This document shows, piece after piece, positions 17,599 to 27,107 of a stretch of 64,000 nt of DNA (within the stretch, counting starts at the first letter, position 1; each line of letters starts with the position of its first letter). The notes beneath the pieces were generated by a model. That model worked only from the letters and a program-made list of their open reading frames with translations. It did not search any database and had not been told where the DNA came from. The translations under genes were made by a program, and so were the position numbers. This DNA comes from Mangrovimicrobium sp048323675 (GTDB taxonomy: Bacteria; Pseudomonadota; Gammaproteobacteria; Pseudomonadales; Halieaceae): the NCBI RefSeq assembly GCF_048323675.1, contig NZ_JBLWFK010000002.1, positions 434,001-498,000 on the forward strand, given 5' to 3'.

Positions 17599-18510
17599 TC
17601 ACACCAGGGTAAGCGCGACGGCCGCCTGCTCGATACGCTTGAACGCGGTGTCGTCGGTCATGTCGTCGAGGCCCAGGATAAGGCGTGTTACTCCCGCCTC
17701 GGCATAGGCAGGCAGCAGGTCGCGGGCATCGCCGAGGCTGGTTTCCAGCGCCCAGGGCGGGCGTTCGCCGATGTTGATATAGGCTGCCGGAACCAGCAGG
17801 CTGATGTCCATGGCACTGGCGTCACGACCCGCTTGCGCGCAATACTCGCGCAACTGGGCCAATTGTTCGCGAACCTGCAGCGGGCTGAGCATCGAGGGTA
17901 ACCAGCCGTCGGCGATGGCGGCCACCCGCTTCAGGGCGCGGGTATTGTCGGTCTTGTCGTTGCCGGAACCGAGCAGTACCGGCGGATGGGGTTTCTGCCA
18001 GGGCTTGGGGTTGGAGTGCAGGGGCGGGAAGTTGTAGTAGTCGCCGCTGAATGACGCCACCTCCTCCGTCCAGAGGGTTTTCAGCGCCTGCACGGCTTCG
18101 GTGGCCATTTTTACCCGCAGCCGGTAGGGCGCGCCCATGATCTCCGATTCTTCCTCGATCCAGCCGTGGCCCACACCCAGTACGAAGCGACCCCGTGCGA
18201 TCCGGTCGAGTGTTGCGACCTCCTTGGCCAGCACCAGTGGATTGCGCTGGCTGACCAGGCAGATATCCATGCCAAATACGAGGGTCTCGGTGACCGCCGC
18301 AGCAGCCGCCATGGTCACGAAGGGGTCGGGCATATGCCGATAGTTCTCCGGCAGCGGAACACCGTAGCGCTGGGGATCGGCGATGTTGGCGGGAATGACG
18401 ATGTGTTCCCCGGTCCACATGGACTCGAAGCCCAGGGCTTCGGTATGCTGGGCAAGCTCGGTAAAGGCGGGGCCAAACCAGGGGTAGTTCGCTGAAGTTC
18501 CTATTTTCAC
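17599..18510 (-). CDS. LLM class flavin/F420-dependent oxidoreductase
   Basis: Luciferase-like monooxygenase fold, 303 residues. It opens with MKIGTSANYPWFGPAFTELAQ. Diagnostic parts are FESMWTGEHI, RGRFVLGVGHGWIEEE and PVLLGSGNDKT. This subgroup is often named TIGR03619-type F420-dependent oxidoreductase, although many members in proteobacteria probably use FMN. The substrate is not visible. It stands alone between convergent and divergent neighbours with no obvious operon partner. Confidence 0.85.
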   Translation of the reverse strand: MKIGTSANYPWFGPAFTELAQHTEALGFESMWTGEHIVIPANIADPQRYGVPLPENYRHMPDPFVTMAAAAAVTETLVFGMDICLVSQRNPLVLAKEVATLDRIARGRFVLGVGHGWIEEESEIMGAPYRLRVKMATEAVQALKTLWTEEVASFSGDYYNFPPLHSNPKPWQKPHPPVLLGSGNDKTDNTRALKRVAAIADGWLPSMLSPLQVREQLAQLREYCAQAGRDASAMDISLLVPAAYINIGERPPWALETSLGDARDLLPAYAEAGVTRLILGLDDMTDDTAFKRIEQAAVALTLV

Positions 18511-18702
18511 GTAGTTCGCCTGTTGTTATGGTGTTGCGTGCCTCCCGGGGGAAGCCACGGCGATTGAAAAGCCAAGTTTCACTCTAGCCGACACCGGCGT
18601 CAGGGTAAATGGCGCGCGGGCGCCAGTAGAGCGCGAGTAAAGTTCTCGTGCCATGAGAGTACAGACCCTTGCCGAAAACCCGCAATAAAGTAGATCCTGG
18701 AA

Positions 18703-19122
18703 ATGCCGGACCTGATCGTTACCCCCACATTGTCGATTCCTGAACGCGAGATCGAAATCACCGCTATCCGTGCCCAGGGCGCCGGCGGGCAGAATGTGAA
18801 CAAGGTCTCCTCTGCCTTGCACCTGCGCTTTGATATCAGTTCATCGTCGCTCCCCGCGCTCTACAAGGAACGCCTGCTGGCGTTGCGCGACCAGCGGATC
18901 AGCAAGGACGGGGTGATTGTCATCAAGGCGCAGCAATTTCGCACCCAGGAAAAAAACCGCGACGATGGACTGCGGCGTCTCGCGGACCTGGTGAGGAAAG
19001 TTACCGTCGTCGCCAAAACCCGGCGAGCGACAAGGCCGAGCAGGGCGGCGAAAGCCCGGCGGATGGACAGCAAGACCCATCGCGGGAACATCAAGTCGCT
19101 GCGCGGAAAGGTGACCGACTGA
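18703..19122 (+). CDS. arfB: alternative ribosome-rescue factor B (peptidyl-tRNA hydrolase)
   Basis: ArfB/YaeJ rescues ribosomes stalled on non-stop mRNA by hydrolysing peptidyl-tRNA. The 139 residues match the family. The release-factor GGQ motif is at residues 28-30 in RAQGAGGQNVNKVSSALHLRFD. The basic C-terminal tail (KTRRATRPSRAAKARRMDSK, then a short K/R-rich end) is the part that inserts into the empty mRNA channel. It is a single-gene unit convergent with the FadL-like gene. Confidence 0.95.
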   Translation: MPDLIVTPTLSIPEREIEITAIRAQGAGGQNVNKVSSALHLRFDISSSSLPALYKERLLALRDQRISKDGVIVIKAQQFRTQEKNRDDGLRRLADLVRKVTVVAKTRRATRPSRAAKARRMDSKTHRGNIKSLRGKVTD

Positions 19123-19159
19123 ATCCCATGGGCTTCAGGCAAGGGGAGACACTACGCCA

Positions 19160-20383
19160 TTAACCGCCATACTTCAGGCTGACCTGTAGCAGGTAGGTAG
19201 CGCGACTGACATATTTACCACTGAATGTACCGAGCCCCGGTATCGGCTCCGTGCTTACCGGTGAGTCACCAAAATCCATATAACTGAGTGAAGCCTCGAT
19301 GCAATAATCCGGCTTCCATTGCCATTCGGCGGCAACGCCCAGCGACGCGATCGAGTCCAGTCGCAGCGACATGGTGCGCTCCTCGTCATCAATCATCTGG
19401 CTGGTGACCATGCCGCCAATACCCAGCATCCAGCGCTCCGCGACCGGCCAGGAGTAGCTGACAGCGAGGGCGAGGATATCCTTGAACTTCTGCTCTGAAG
19501 CAAGAAATCCCTGGCCGTTGAAGTAGAATTCGGAAAGGCGGAATTCGCTGAAGTCGATCCACGCTCCGTCTATGGTCACCGCATGGCGATTGGAAAATTC
19601 GTGATACAGGCCGAGCAGGACAGACTGCGGCGACTGGCTCTGTACCTCGATATCGGCTCCCAGCACACCCAGGTTGCGCATCACTTCCTCGGTCCTCGGC
19701 CCCAGCCCCGAGAGTCTGTTCTTGCCTTCCTGGGTGGCGTCAATCTGCGAGGACCAGGCAATTCCCAGGCGTGTCGCTGCATCCATCTCATACAGCGCGG
19801 AAAGGCCAAAGCCGAATTCCACACTGTCGGTTTCGATGCGTGATTTGCCATCGCCATAGCCCGGGTCAAAGAGATTGGCCACGGCCCGTTCCTGTTCATA
19901 GCTGGCGTAGGTTATCGCAACGCTGCCAGCCACCGACCATTTGTCATTCAGGCGCCGGGCGAGGCTGGGCAGCGCGCTGATATACAGGGCGTCATACTCC
20001 CGCAGAAAATAGCGCCCGGGCCAGTCGCCCAGGTCATCGGAAAATCCCGCGCCGAGAACCGTGAAGGAAAATGCAGTATTTTCGTTGATGGGTTCCACGT
20101 AGAAGATGCGCGGTACCACGGTATCGCTGGAACTCTTCGAGGTGGAAGGATCACCACTTTCCTCGAAGCCGCTTTCCCACTTGGACTCGCTGCGAAACCA
20201 CATGGCTTCAACTTCGATTGCGCGTTTCTCCAGGCGGGTACTACCGGCCGGGTTATTGCCCGCGGTAGCGGCACTGTCGGCAGTTGCGGCCAGCCCGGAA
20301 AAGCCGGGGTAGGGGCGAGCGGTGACATCGGTCACGTGGAGTCCTGCAGCCATCAGCAGGGCAATCGCCAGGCGCTGACACAT
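19160..20383 (-). CDS. outer-membrane transport protein, OmpP1/FadL family
   Basis: Beta-barrel for uptake of hydrophobic substrates such as long-chain fatty acids. The 407 residues include a signal peptide (MCQRLAIALLMAAGLHVTDVTA) and an N-terminal segment GFSGLAATADSAATAGNNPAG, which matches the FadL plug/asparagine region. Long amphipathic strands follow and the C-terminus ends YLLQVSLKYGG. I use the ATG at 20383; a GTG codon just upstream is possible. It is last in the six-gene minus-strand set and begins 39 bases after the glycine-zipper gene ends. Confidence 0.85.
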   Translation of the reverse strand: MCQRLAIALLMAAGLHVTDVTARPYPGFSGLAATADSAATAGNNPAGSTRLEKRAIEVEAMWFRSESKWESGFEESGDPSTSKSSSDTVVPRIFYVEPINENTAFSFTVLGAGFSDDLGDWPGRYFLREYDALYISALPSLARRLNDKWSVAGSVAITYASYEQERAVANLFDPGYGDGKSRIETDSVEFGFGLSALYEMDAATRLGIAWSSQIDATQEGKNRLSGLGPRTEEVMRNLGVLGADIEVQSQSPQSVLLGLYHEFSNRHAVTIDGAWIDFSEFRLSEFYFNGQGFLASEQKFKDILALAVSYSWPVAERWMLGIGGMVTSQMIDDEERTMSLRLDSIASLGVAAEWQWKPDYCIEASLSYMDFGDSPVSTEPIPGLGTFSGKYVSRATYLLQVSLKYGG

Positions 20384-20422
20384 CACGAGCAGCAGCCGGG
20401 TTCAGCAGGGAAATAGTGGCGT

Positions 20423-21025
20423 TCAGTCATCGCATAACAGTTCAATCTTGGTTCTGGCAAGCTGAACAGCCTCGACGGTCGCCGCGTCCACCAGTTGCTG
20501 CTTGGCCGCCAGGCATTCCTCGGCTTCCTGGCGCGACTCCCCGGCAACCTCGGCGATTGCACTGGCGTTTTCTGTCTTGCAGTACGCCGGCGTAACCCTG
20601 CGCAGGTTGGCAGTGTCTCCCGCCTTTTCTACCGCCACGCAGTCCCCGCCGCGTATTTCACGCTGGTCGGTCACCACCTGGATCAGGCCAGCCGAGCCGA
20701 GATCCACTTCGTAGAGCATGCCGCGGGTGCTGCCCTGTGCCCCGCTTGCAATCGCACTGCCGGCGATACCGCCAATGATCGCGTTGCGCGCCTTTTTGCT
20801 GGACGACTTGCCTTTCGCGGACAGCAGGCCGAGGGAGCCGCCGACAACCGCACCAGCGGGCACCGCGCCGCTTTTCAGGTCTATTTCACGCCCGCCCTGT
20901 ACCACCCCGTACTGCACGGTCACGCTCTGTCCGGCACGCTGGGCCAGTGCGGGGGATGACGCTACCGTGCAGACCAGCAGCAGGGAGAGTGCCGCGCCGT
21001 TGAACGTTCTGCTGAAAAAGGTCAT
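20423..21025 (-). CDS. exported glycine-zipper protein of unknown function
   Basis: 200 residues with a cleavable-looking signal peptide (ALSLLLVCTVASSPALAQ). A glycine-zipper region at about 53-100 (GAVPAGAVVGGSLGLLSAK, AIIGGIAGSAIASGAQG) resembles outer-membrane lipoproteins of the SlyB/17-kDa style, but there is no lipobox cysteine. The C-terminal third is charged with several cysteines. I choose the start at 21025 because GGAGGCGGAA sits just before it; the ATG 13 codons upstream would overlap the patatin gene end and lacks such a site. Confidence 0.75.
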   Translation of the reverse strand: MTFFSRTFNGAALSLLLVCTVASSPALAQRAGQSVTVQYGVVQGGREIDLKSGAVPAGAVVGGSLGLLSAKGKSSSKKARNAIIGGIAGSAIASGAQGSTRGMLYEVDLGSAGLIQVVTDQREIRGGDCVAVEKAGDTANLRRVTPAYCKTENASAIAEVAGESRQEAEECLAAKQQLVDAATVEAVQLARTKIELLCDD

Positions 21026-21047
21026 TTCCGCCTCCGGGAATTTCCTG

Positions 21048-22229
21048 TCATGGGTTGTGCTCACTGGTTAACGTGTGATCCCAGGCGTTGCCCTCCAGCG
21101 CCATCGTCCTGCCAAGTGCAAAGAGTGATTGCATATACACCGGATCGAAGGGTTCACTGGACGTGTTCTGGACATCCTGGGGGATATAGGCCAGGTGAAA
21201 GTCGAGGTTGTCGCGATGGGCGGTGGTGAAAATACGCAACAGGTCGCCCAGCCCCTGCTGTTTGATCAGCATGGCCATGGCGCGTCCGGCTATCGCGGTC
21301 AGGCTGGGATTGACCACGACAGAACTGGCCTGCAGTGTCGAATTGCGAATCACGTACAAACTGCGCTCGCGCCTGAGGCCTTCCTCCCGGGACAGCTTGC
21401 CCAGTTCCATCCACAGGGGATAAATAAAGGCCTGTGCGGCTATGCCGCCGTCCACGTGCATTTCGGTGTAGGTCTGTCCATCGACCTGCACACTGAAATA
21501 GACGGGGGGAAATGCGACGGGGATCGATGCCGATGCGACGAGAATGTCCCGCAACAACTGCAGTGCCCCGGGCTGGCCGCTGGCGGCAATTTCCCCCAGG
21601 TCCCAGAGAATACCCCGGCCAGCGTCGAGGTTGGTGGTGCCGACCAGCAACCGCCGCCCTCGCAGGTGTTGTACCGCAATTTTCGCCATCAACTTTTTAT
21701 CCACCAGCGAGGCGACCTGGGCGCGCAGCGGGGCAGAATCGGAAACCGCGTCACCGCGCAGTGCCGCCAATGCGGAACGTTTCTCGAGGATGTCACTGGT
21801 ACTGGTGCCGGTGTAGAGTTTTTCCAGTACCGGATCGTAATCACTGCCGAGGAACGCGAAGGGGGCCATCAGGGCGCCGGTACTGATGCCGGTGACCACG
21901 TCGAAGTCCGGCCTCGACCCCTCCTGTGTCCACCCCACCAGCAGACCGGCACCGAAAGCGCCGTTGGCCCCGCCACCGGAGAGCGCAAGGATTGCCGCCG
22001 GCGCATCATCGGGAACGCCTGCCGCCCGCTTTTGCGCCAGGATATGGGACAGGCGGTTGTAGATTTCCTCGTCCCCCATGACATCCATGATCCGGGCATG
22101 GGGAATGCCGGGGATCATTGCATCCTGCTCCCGCCCCGTGGGAACCGGGTGACGCTCTGGTGTCGAGGCGCAGCCCGCCAGCAGTGCCAGACACAGCAGT
22201 ACGAGGATTACAACCCGCGTTCTGATCAT
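21048..22229 (-). CDS. patatin-like phospholipase lipoprotein
   Basis: Serine lipase of the patatin fold, 393 residues, predicted lipoprotein: lipobox LAGC with C20. The oxyanion-hole motif is SGGGANGAFGAGLL (about 84-97). The nucleophile elbow is GISTG with S116, and the catalytic Asp is D260 in the DGG motif, so the Ser-Asp dyad is complete. It should act on acyl esters in the periplasm or at the outer membrane. It lies three bases after the DUF3604 stop, suggesting translational coupling. Confidence 0.9.
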   Translation of the reverse strand: MIRTRVVILVLLCLALLAGCASTPERHPVPTGREQDAMIPGIPHARIMDVMGDEEIYNRLSHILAQKRAAGVPDDAPAAILALSGGGANGAFGAGLLVGWTQEGSRPDFDVVTGISTGALMAPFAFLGSDYDPVLEKLYTGTSTSDILEKRSALAALRGDAVSDSAPLRAQVASLVDKKLMAKIAVQHLRGRRLLVGTTNLDAGRGILWDLGEIAASGQPGALQLLRDILVASASIPVAFPPVYFSVQVDGQTYTEMHVDGGIAAQAFIYPLWMELGKLSREEGLRRERSLYVIRNSTLQASSVVVNPSLTAIAGRAMAMLIKQQGLGDLLRIFTTAHRDNLDFHLAYIPQDVQNTSSEPFDPVYMQSLFALGRTMALEGNAWDHTLTSEHNP

Positions 22230-22232
22230 CGT

Positions 22233-24152
22233 TTAGGGTGTGTACCAGATCGGCGAAGTGTAAGCCCGTTCCTGTTGCGTGGGCGGTATGCCCTCAGGTA
22301 AATCCACACCGAAAAAGGCCGCGTCGTAGGTGGTCCAGTTGGGCGTGGGTATTTCCAGTACCCGCACATAGTAAAACGCGCGTTCTGCGGGATCGAAGTC
22401 CGGGTCCTGCCAGTAGGCGAGCATCAAGGCGTCGCCAATGCTGTTGGTATAGGTTGCGTTGGCGACATCCACGGTATTGCCTACTGCCTGTTCACAGCGA
22501 CCTTCGTCGGTGATCACCCGGTCGTCTGAACAGGAGGCGTCGTAGACGCGCTCGTGCAATTCGCCCTTGCCGTCCATCCAGCCCTTGATCACCTCCACCC
22601 GATCGAGATTGGCACCGTCGAGGTCGCGCAGTGCGCGGATCACCAGGACCGGCGATTTGCCCTCGGGTGCGGACTTGAGGTCACCACCCATGGGCACACC
22701 GCGCTGGTAGCCCGCTTCGGCAAAATCCGGCCGCTGCACATCGGCTTCGCTGAAATCCCAGCCGCCAAACACGCGCACCGTTATCCGGGTACCTGTGGTG
22801 GCGTAGACTTCCTTGCGGGCGAGGGCATCCCAGATGCTCTCCCGGGTATTCTCCTTCGCCCAGACGCCGGCCAGGCCCGCCGCCAGTGATTTGACGTGGC
22901 GGATGGTAATGTCGGGACCGCCTGGTTCCTGCAGGTATCCGGTTATTATTTCCTCGAAACGGGCCGGCTCCTTGTCCGGCTCAACAGGTGTCGCCTTGCC
23001 AAAGAAATTGTCCTCCTGGGTGGTCGCCAGTGAGGTATGGGTGTCCGTGGAGCCAAGCATGCCGAACTTGAAGGGGTTGGCGCCCAGCTTCTGCTCGTAT
23101 TGCAGGCCGCGCTTCAGGGCTTCGCGCGCATACTCGCGGGGCAGCATCTCAGGCGTCTTCGGCTGCGGCCCGAAACTGCCCTTGTCCCAGGTGCCATAGT
23201 CGGCAAACTCATCGCTGGGAGAGAGGGCGGGGTGCGTCTCGCCATCGCCCTTGATCTGTGTCACTTCCATTACCGGCTCCCAGCGCATCCGGCGCTGCGC
23301 GTAGTCCTTGCTAAGGCGTTTGCCGCTCTGGGTCCTGTCATCGAACATCAGGCCGTTTGACAGGTTGCCGTTGTGGGGGATGGCCAGCAGGTGTCCCCCT
23401 GTCCGGCTCTCATAGTCAGCCATCCACTGCCACAGGTCTTCCGGGTCTGTCGTATCGTAATTGGATATCGGAATCACCTGGTCGGCCAGGTGCTTGCCGT
23501 CGCGAAACAGCACATTGCGGTGGAGGTTGTTGCCGCCGGGACTCGAGGTCCACTCGAAACCGATTATCGCGCTGAACACCCCGGGCTGGTTGTATTTTTC
23601 CGCGGCGCTGGTCAGGCGCTCCCACGCTGTGCGGGTAAGTGCGTCGTTCCCCGCCAGCGGATCCTTGCGCACGGTCATGCCCTGGCCCCAGAGGGCGTAG
23701 GCGTCGCCGTAGCGGCCTGCATAAACCAGCGAGGAAATCTGCCGACCGAAGTCTGTTTTCAGCAGTTCCGGGTTTCTCTCGGCGATCATCGGGGCGAGTC
23801 CCAGGTTCTCCGAGTGGTCGGAGACGACGATGAAGTCCAGCGGCCGCTGCAGGCGGGCGCGGACTCCGTTGCTGGCGACCACCAGCTCCCCACGGGCAAA
23901 ACGGTAGGCTTCCTCCGGCCCGAGGATGTTGCCTACCATGCCGGCGTCCGTGGAATAGGCGGTGTGAACGTGGGTGTCCCCCCAGAACACCTGCTGTGGG
24001 TAGCCATCGTTGAGGTAGGGAGAATATTCGGCTTCGCCCAGGTGGCTATCGGCGGAAGGTTCCTCGCCGTAGCCGGCATAATCTCGGGAAAACGCTGGTG
24101 CGACAAGTACAACTGTCGCGCCAAGAAAAACCGCTGCAAGCTGTGTCTTCAT
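22233..24152 (-). CDS. exported DUF3604 domain protein
   Basis: 639 residues with a signal peptide (about 1-22) and a strong ribosome site (GGAGG) before the ATG. DUF3604 proteins have a PHP-like metal-binding layout. Visible are FWGDTHVHTAYSTDAGMVG, DFIVVSDHSENLG, GFEWTSSPGGNNLHRNVLF, AIPHNGNLSNG and MLGSTDTHTS, each with histidines or aspartates suited to metal binding. The biochemical activity of the family is, as far as I know, not established. It sits between an outer-membrane protein gene (14-base gap) and the patatin gene (3-base gap). Confidence 0.88.
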   Translation of the reverse strand: MKTQLAAVFLGATVVLVAPAFSRDYAGYGEEPSADSHLGEAEYSPYLNDGYPQQVFWGDTHVHTAYSTDAGMVGNILGPEEAYRFARGELVVASNGVRARLQRPLDFIVVSDHSENLGLAPMIAERNPELLKTDFGRQISSLVYAGRYGDAYALWGQGMTVRKDPLAGNDALTRTAWERLTSAAEKYNQPGVFSAIIGFEWTSSPGGNNLHRNVLFRDGKHLADQVIPISNYDTTDPEDLWQWMADYESRTGGHLLAIPHNGNLSNGLMFDDRTQSGKRLSKDYAQRRMRWEPVMEVTQIKGDGETHPALSPSDEFADYGTWDKGSFGPQPKTPEMLPREYAREALKRGLQYEQKLGANPFKFGMLGSTDTHTSLATTQEDNFFGKATPVEPDKEPARFEEIITGYLQEPGGPDITIRHVKSLAAGLAGVWAKENTRESIWDALARKEVYATTGTRITVRVFGGWDFSEADVQRPDFAEAGYQRGVPMGGDLKSAPEGKSPVLVIRALRDLDGANLDRVEVIKGWMDGKGELHERVYDASCSDDRVITDEGRCEQAVGNTVDVANATYTNSIGDALMLAYWQDPDFDPAERAFYYVRVLEIPTPNWTTYDAAFFGVDLPEGIPPTQQERAYTSPIWYTP

Positions 24153-24166
24153 TGAAAATGCCTCCG

Positions 24167-24919
24167 CTAGAAACTCCAGGTAAGCCCGAGAATGAAACCG
24201 TACTGTTCAACGTCGTAGACAAAGCCACTGTTGTCGTAGTCCACGTCGAAAATCCGGTAACCGACAGTGGTCCCAATGGCGTCACTCCACTGGTAGCCGA
24301 GATTGATCGAGGCGTCGTAGAACATCTCGGAACTCACGCCGAATCCACCCAGCCCCGCCCAGCCGGTAAGGTAGAAGCGGGAATCCCCCAGTGGCGTGCG
24401 GCCTTTCATGCCGACAAAAGGATCGATCCAGTCTTCCTGGCTTTCGATGCGTTGCCCGGCTAGCTGACCGAGGCCGCCGCTGAACTTGAGCGTCGTGTCG
24501 ACATCCCAGTAACGGGCACCGATAAACGTATCCAGGTTCGCGCCGTTGCGGTTATAGATTTCGTAGTAATAGGCGAGTGAGAACAGCGTATTTTGCGAAA
24601 TCGACTTTAACTTGAGGTCAATCTGCTTTACCAGGTCTTCATCGGACTGGGTATCGGTGTAAAGAAAGTCCATCAGGAAACCGTGCCGTCCTTTTTGGCC
24701 GGTAAGGATCAGCATGTAGCTGGCTTCATTGTCGTCGAAGGCGTCACTGGGGCTGATATCGATCGGCACGTCGGGAAGACCGGGAATGGTAGCGACGTCA
24801 CCATCGACACCGGCAAACCAGATGTAGGGGCTGAGTCTGAAATCCCAACTGTCGTTCGCCTGTGCGCTGCAAGGCATCGCCAGTGCCACGAGTAGTCCAC
24901 CGACCAGGGTCTTATTCAT
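24167..24919 (-). CDS. outer-membrane beta-barrel protein, unknown function
   Basis: 250 residues with a signal peptide (KTLVGGLLVALAMPCSAQA) and a barrel-like alternation; it opens DSWDFRLSPYIWFAGVDGDV and ends in Phe (FILGLTWSF), as outer-membrane barrels do. The start at 24919 is chosen because GAGGA lies eight bases upstream; another ATG exists five codons earlier. No enzymatic motif is visible. By position it is the second gene of the six-gene exported-protein set. Confidence 0.8.
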   Translation of the reverse strand: MNKTLVGGLLVALAMPCSAQANDSWDFRLSPYIWFAGVDGDVATIPGLPDVPIDISPSDAFDDNEASYMLILTGQKGRHGFLMDFLYTDTQSDEDLVKQIDLKLKSISQNTLFSLAYYYEIYNRNGANLDTFIGARYWDVDTTLKFSGGLGQLAGQRIESQEDWIDPFVGMKGRTPLGDSRFYLTGWAGLGGFGVSSEMFYDASINLGYQWSDAIGTTVGYRIFDVDYDNSGFVYDVEQYGFILGLTWSF

Positions 24920-24949
24920 TGTCGCTATCCTCACGTTTTAGCGTTGGTT

Positions 24950-26389
24950 TTACTCGCTGATTTTCTGCGCTTTAGGCAACTCGTAATGGGCAAATGCGTC
25001 GAGATCGGGGTCGTAAATACGCATAATGACGTCCAGGTCCTGATCCTTGCGTACGATGGGCAGCCAGTTTTTTTCTGGCACACCCTCGGGCTTCTCTGCC
25101 GCGATATGGATGGTAATCCCACCCTCGGCATCCAGTTTCATACCGCCATTTTCACCCACGCTGTATTTCTTGCGTTCGTTGGGAATAAAGAAGCCGTTGG
25201 CGGAGTCGTAGAGGGTAACTGACCAGAATGCCCTGGCGGGCGGGAGTTGGTCCCTGGCCATCTGTATGACGTAGTCATTCAGGGCATTCATCACCTCACC
25301 GTCGTCGGTCAGGATCGCGGGGTAGACCGCCTCTGAGGCGGGCAGCCCAATCGGGCCGACTACAGACTGGAACAGCAGCGTATCCGCATCGATGTGTCCC
25401 CGCGTCCTGAACATCCGGGGAAGCAGCGCGTTCATGGAATTCCCATCGAGCATTCTGGAAAACTCTTCCTGCCTGATCTTGTCAGCTATATTCCGAAAGC
25501 GAGTGCCGTCATAGCCATGGATCTGAACCGGATCGTATGGATTACCCGGTGCTATGCCCATGGGTGCCAGCGCGGCGAGCAATTGCTGGTCCACCGGATC
25601 GTTGGGGTCGAGCGTCGAATGGTTGATCGCAAATTGCAGCACCTGGGGGAAATTGTTGGCGTAGACATCGGAATCGGTCTGGCCCACCTGGGGAAAACCG
25701 GGATCTTGCAGGGGTTTCGCTGGATCACCCTTGAACTCACTGAGGCCACGTGCCTCTACCGATTTCATCTGCTCGATAATACGCGCGAATCGCTCGGGTT
25801 CATTCGCGTGGGGCATCACCCGGAATACAGCGGAAACAAAATCGCCCGTCATCTCGAAATTTTGGTCAATTCCGTCAACCGGTGCACCCTCGTATCCCGC
25901 CGTGCGCGAGGTGTAAAAAAGCACTTTACCCGGTGTATGGAAATCACCCTTGGTCACCGAAAGAGGTACGTTCACGTAGTGGTCATAGCCGGTAACCATC
26001 AGGGATACGTACTTTGACTCGAAAGCCGGAAACTCGATTATTACGGGTTCCGCGCGCAGGTCTAGCATGCACGAAATGTACAGGGTATCGTTGTTCGGCC
26101 GCGCGATATCGGTCATGGTGGCGTCCTTGAGTACCGTATCCGCCACGCAATTGTTCCAGCCCTGTTTCAGGGCGAACTTGTTGTTGACGTTGTACATCGC
26201 CACGAAGGGGTAGGAGTGTCGCACGATGGCGTCGATCTGGCTGTCGTCCAGGGCGTCCGGCTTCGGCATCGATTGTGCAGCAACCGGAGCCGGAGACTCG
26301 CTCGGTGCGAGGGGTGGGGGCTCCTGGCCAGAACAGGCGCACAGGTTGAGCAGCAGTGCTCCGAGCGCGATGCGGCAAACATTTTCCAT
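24950..26389 (-). CDS. DUF1254/DUF1214 lipoprotein
   Basis: 479 residues, predicted lipoprotein (signal ending in LCAC). DUF1254 occupies about 60-190 (PFVAMYNVNNKF, RPNNDTLYISCMLDL, FPAFESKYVSLMVTGYDHYV) and DUF1214 the C-terminal part (LPPARAFWSVTLYDSANGFF, KYSVGENGG, WLPI). The family is widespread in marine bacteria and of unknown chemistry. A good ribosome site (GGGAGA) precedes the ATG. It is the first gene of the set; a clear promoter was not found in the intergenic DNA upstream. Confidence 0.88.
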   Translation of the reverse strand: MENVCRIALGALLLNLCACSGQEPPPLAPSESPAPVAAQSMPKPDALDDSQIDAIVRHSYPFVAMYNVNNKFALKQGWNNCVADTVLKDATMTDIARPNNDTLYISCMLDLRAEPVIIEFPAFESKYVSLMVTGYDHYVNVPLSVTKGDFHTPGKVLFYTSRTAGYEGAPVDGIDQNFEMTGDFVSAVFRVMPHANEPERFARIIEQMKSVEARGLSEFKGDPAKPLQDPGFPQVGQTDSDVYANNFPQVLQFAINHSTLDPNDPVDQQLLAALAPMGIAPGNPYDPVQIHGYDGTRFRNIADKIRQEEFSRMLDGNSMNALLPRMFRTRGHIDADTLLFQSVVGPIGLPASEAVYPAILTDDGEVMNALNDYVIQMARDQLPPARAFWSVTLYDSANGFFIPNERKKYSVGENGGMKLDAEGGITIHIAAEKPEGVPEKNWLPIVRKDQDLDVIMRIYDPDLDAFAHYELPKAQKISE

Positions 26390-26765
26390 TTCTTTCTCCC
26401 TTGCTGTTTAGCCTCTGCCGGTGGTTACCGGAAAATCAGGTATGGGCGTGCTCCCCGGGTCACCAGTGGACGGGGAATGGTTTTGTCCGGGCTCGCGATG
26501 TGCATATGTATTCTTCCAGTAAACTCGTACCCTGGAATGGGTCAATGGACCGACTCGCGCGATGCAAGCCCCCTGGGTGGCGCAGAACATGTGGTCCGAC
26601 TCGGCACGTACGGAATTCCCGACAGCGACCGGTGTGTCGCGACGGGCGTTCGCGAACCGGCTATCAGGCCGATATCCGGAACGAGAAACATGGTCCGTGC
26701 TTGTCGAATGTTGTCAGTAGACCGATGCATTTTTCTTGTCCTTTCTGGTCATGACCCGTTTCAGG
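26390..26765. other. intergenic DNA upstream of the exported-protein set
   Basis: 376 bases without a convincing coding frame. It should hold the promoter of the DUF1254-to-FadL set, but I see no confident -35/-10 pair. GC content is a little lower than in the neighbouring genes. Confidence 0.4.
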
Positions 26766-26990
26766 CTACCAGGGCAGTGCCACTACGGACGACACGGTGA
26801 AGCGTAACTGGTAATCCGGGTCGAAGTCGTCAGGCGACTCCAGGTAGTGCAGGGTCTGGCGGCCGGATACGGGCCCCCAGCTTTCGGCGTACAGGGGCGC
26901 AATACCGCCGAAAAATGACAGTGCAATAACAGGGTTGGGGTCCGAATCCTCGCCATATGTGCCAATCCTTCGGAACAGGCCGGTATCGCA
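26766..26990 (-). pseudogene. C-terminal remnant of an outer-membrane-type protein
   Basis: A 74-codon open stretch with no start codon, preceded in frame by TGA (26991-26993). It reads like real protein: IALSFFGGIAPLYAESWG, then LESPDDFDPDYQLRF, ending in VALPW and a stop. A terminal aromatic residue and strand-like alternation fit the end of an outer-membrane barrel. No in-frame continuation is visible upstream, so I read it as a truncated relic. The family is not identified. Confidence 0.4.
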
Positions 26991-27107
26991 TCATCCCCCG
27001 GCAGTTTTTAATGTTCTATCGTGTAGCTATTTACGTCAAAATGAACAGAGCCTGCATTGATCAGGGTCAAGGTTTGACGGTTTTGGGCTTCGGCACCAGG
27101 GGCTGAA

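Noticed and set aside
20423..21064. longer start for the glycine-zipper protein
   Set aside because: The start 13 codons upstream overlaps the patatin gene and lacks a ribosome site, whereas GGAGGCGGAA precedes the ATG at 21025.
21129..22301. 390-codon plus-strand frame
   Set aside because: Shadow of the patatin gene, whose lipobox and catalytic motifs are clear.
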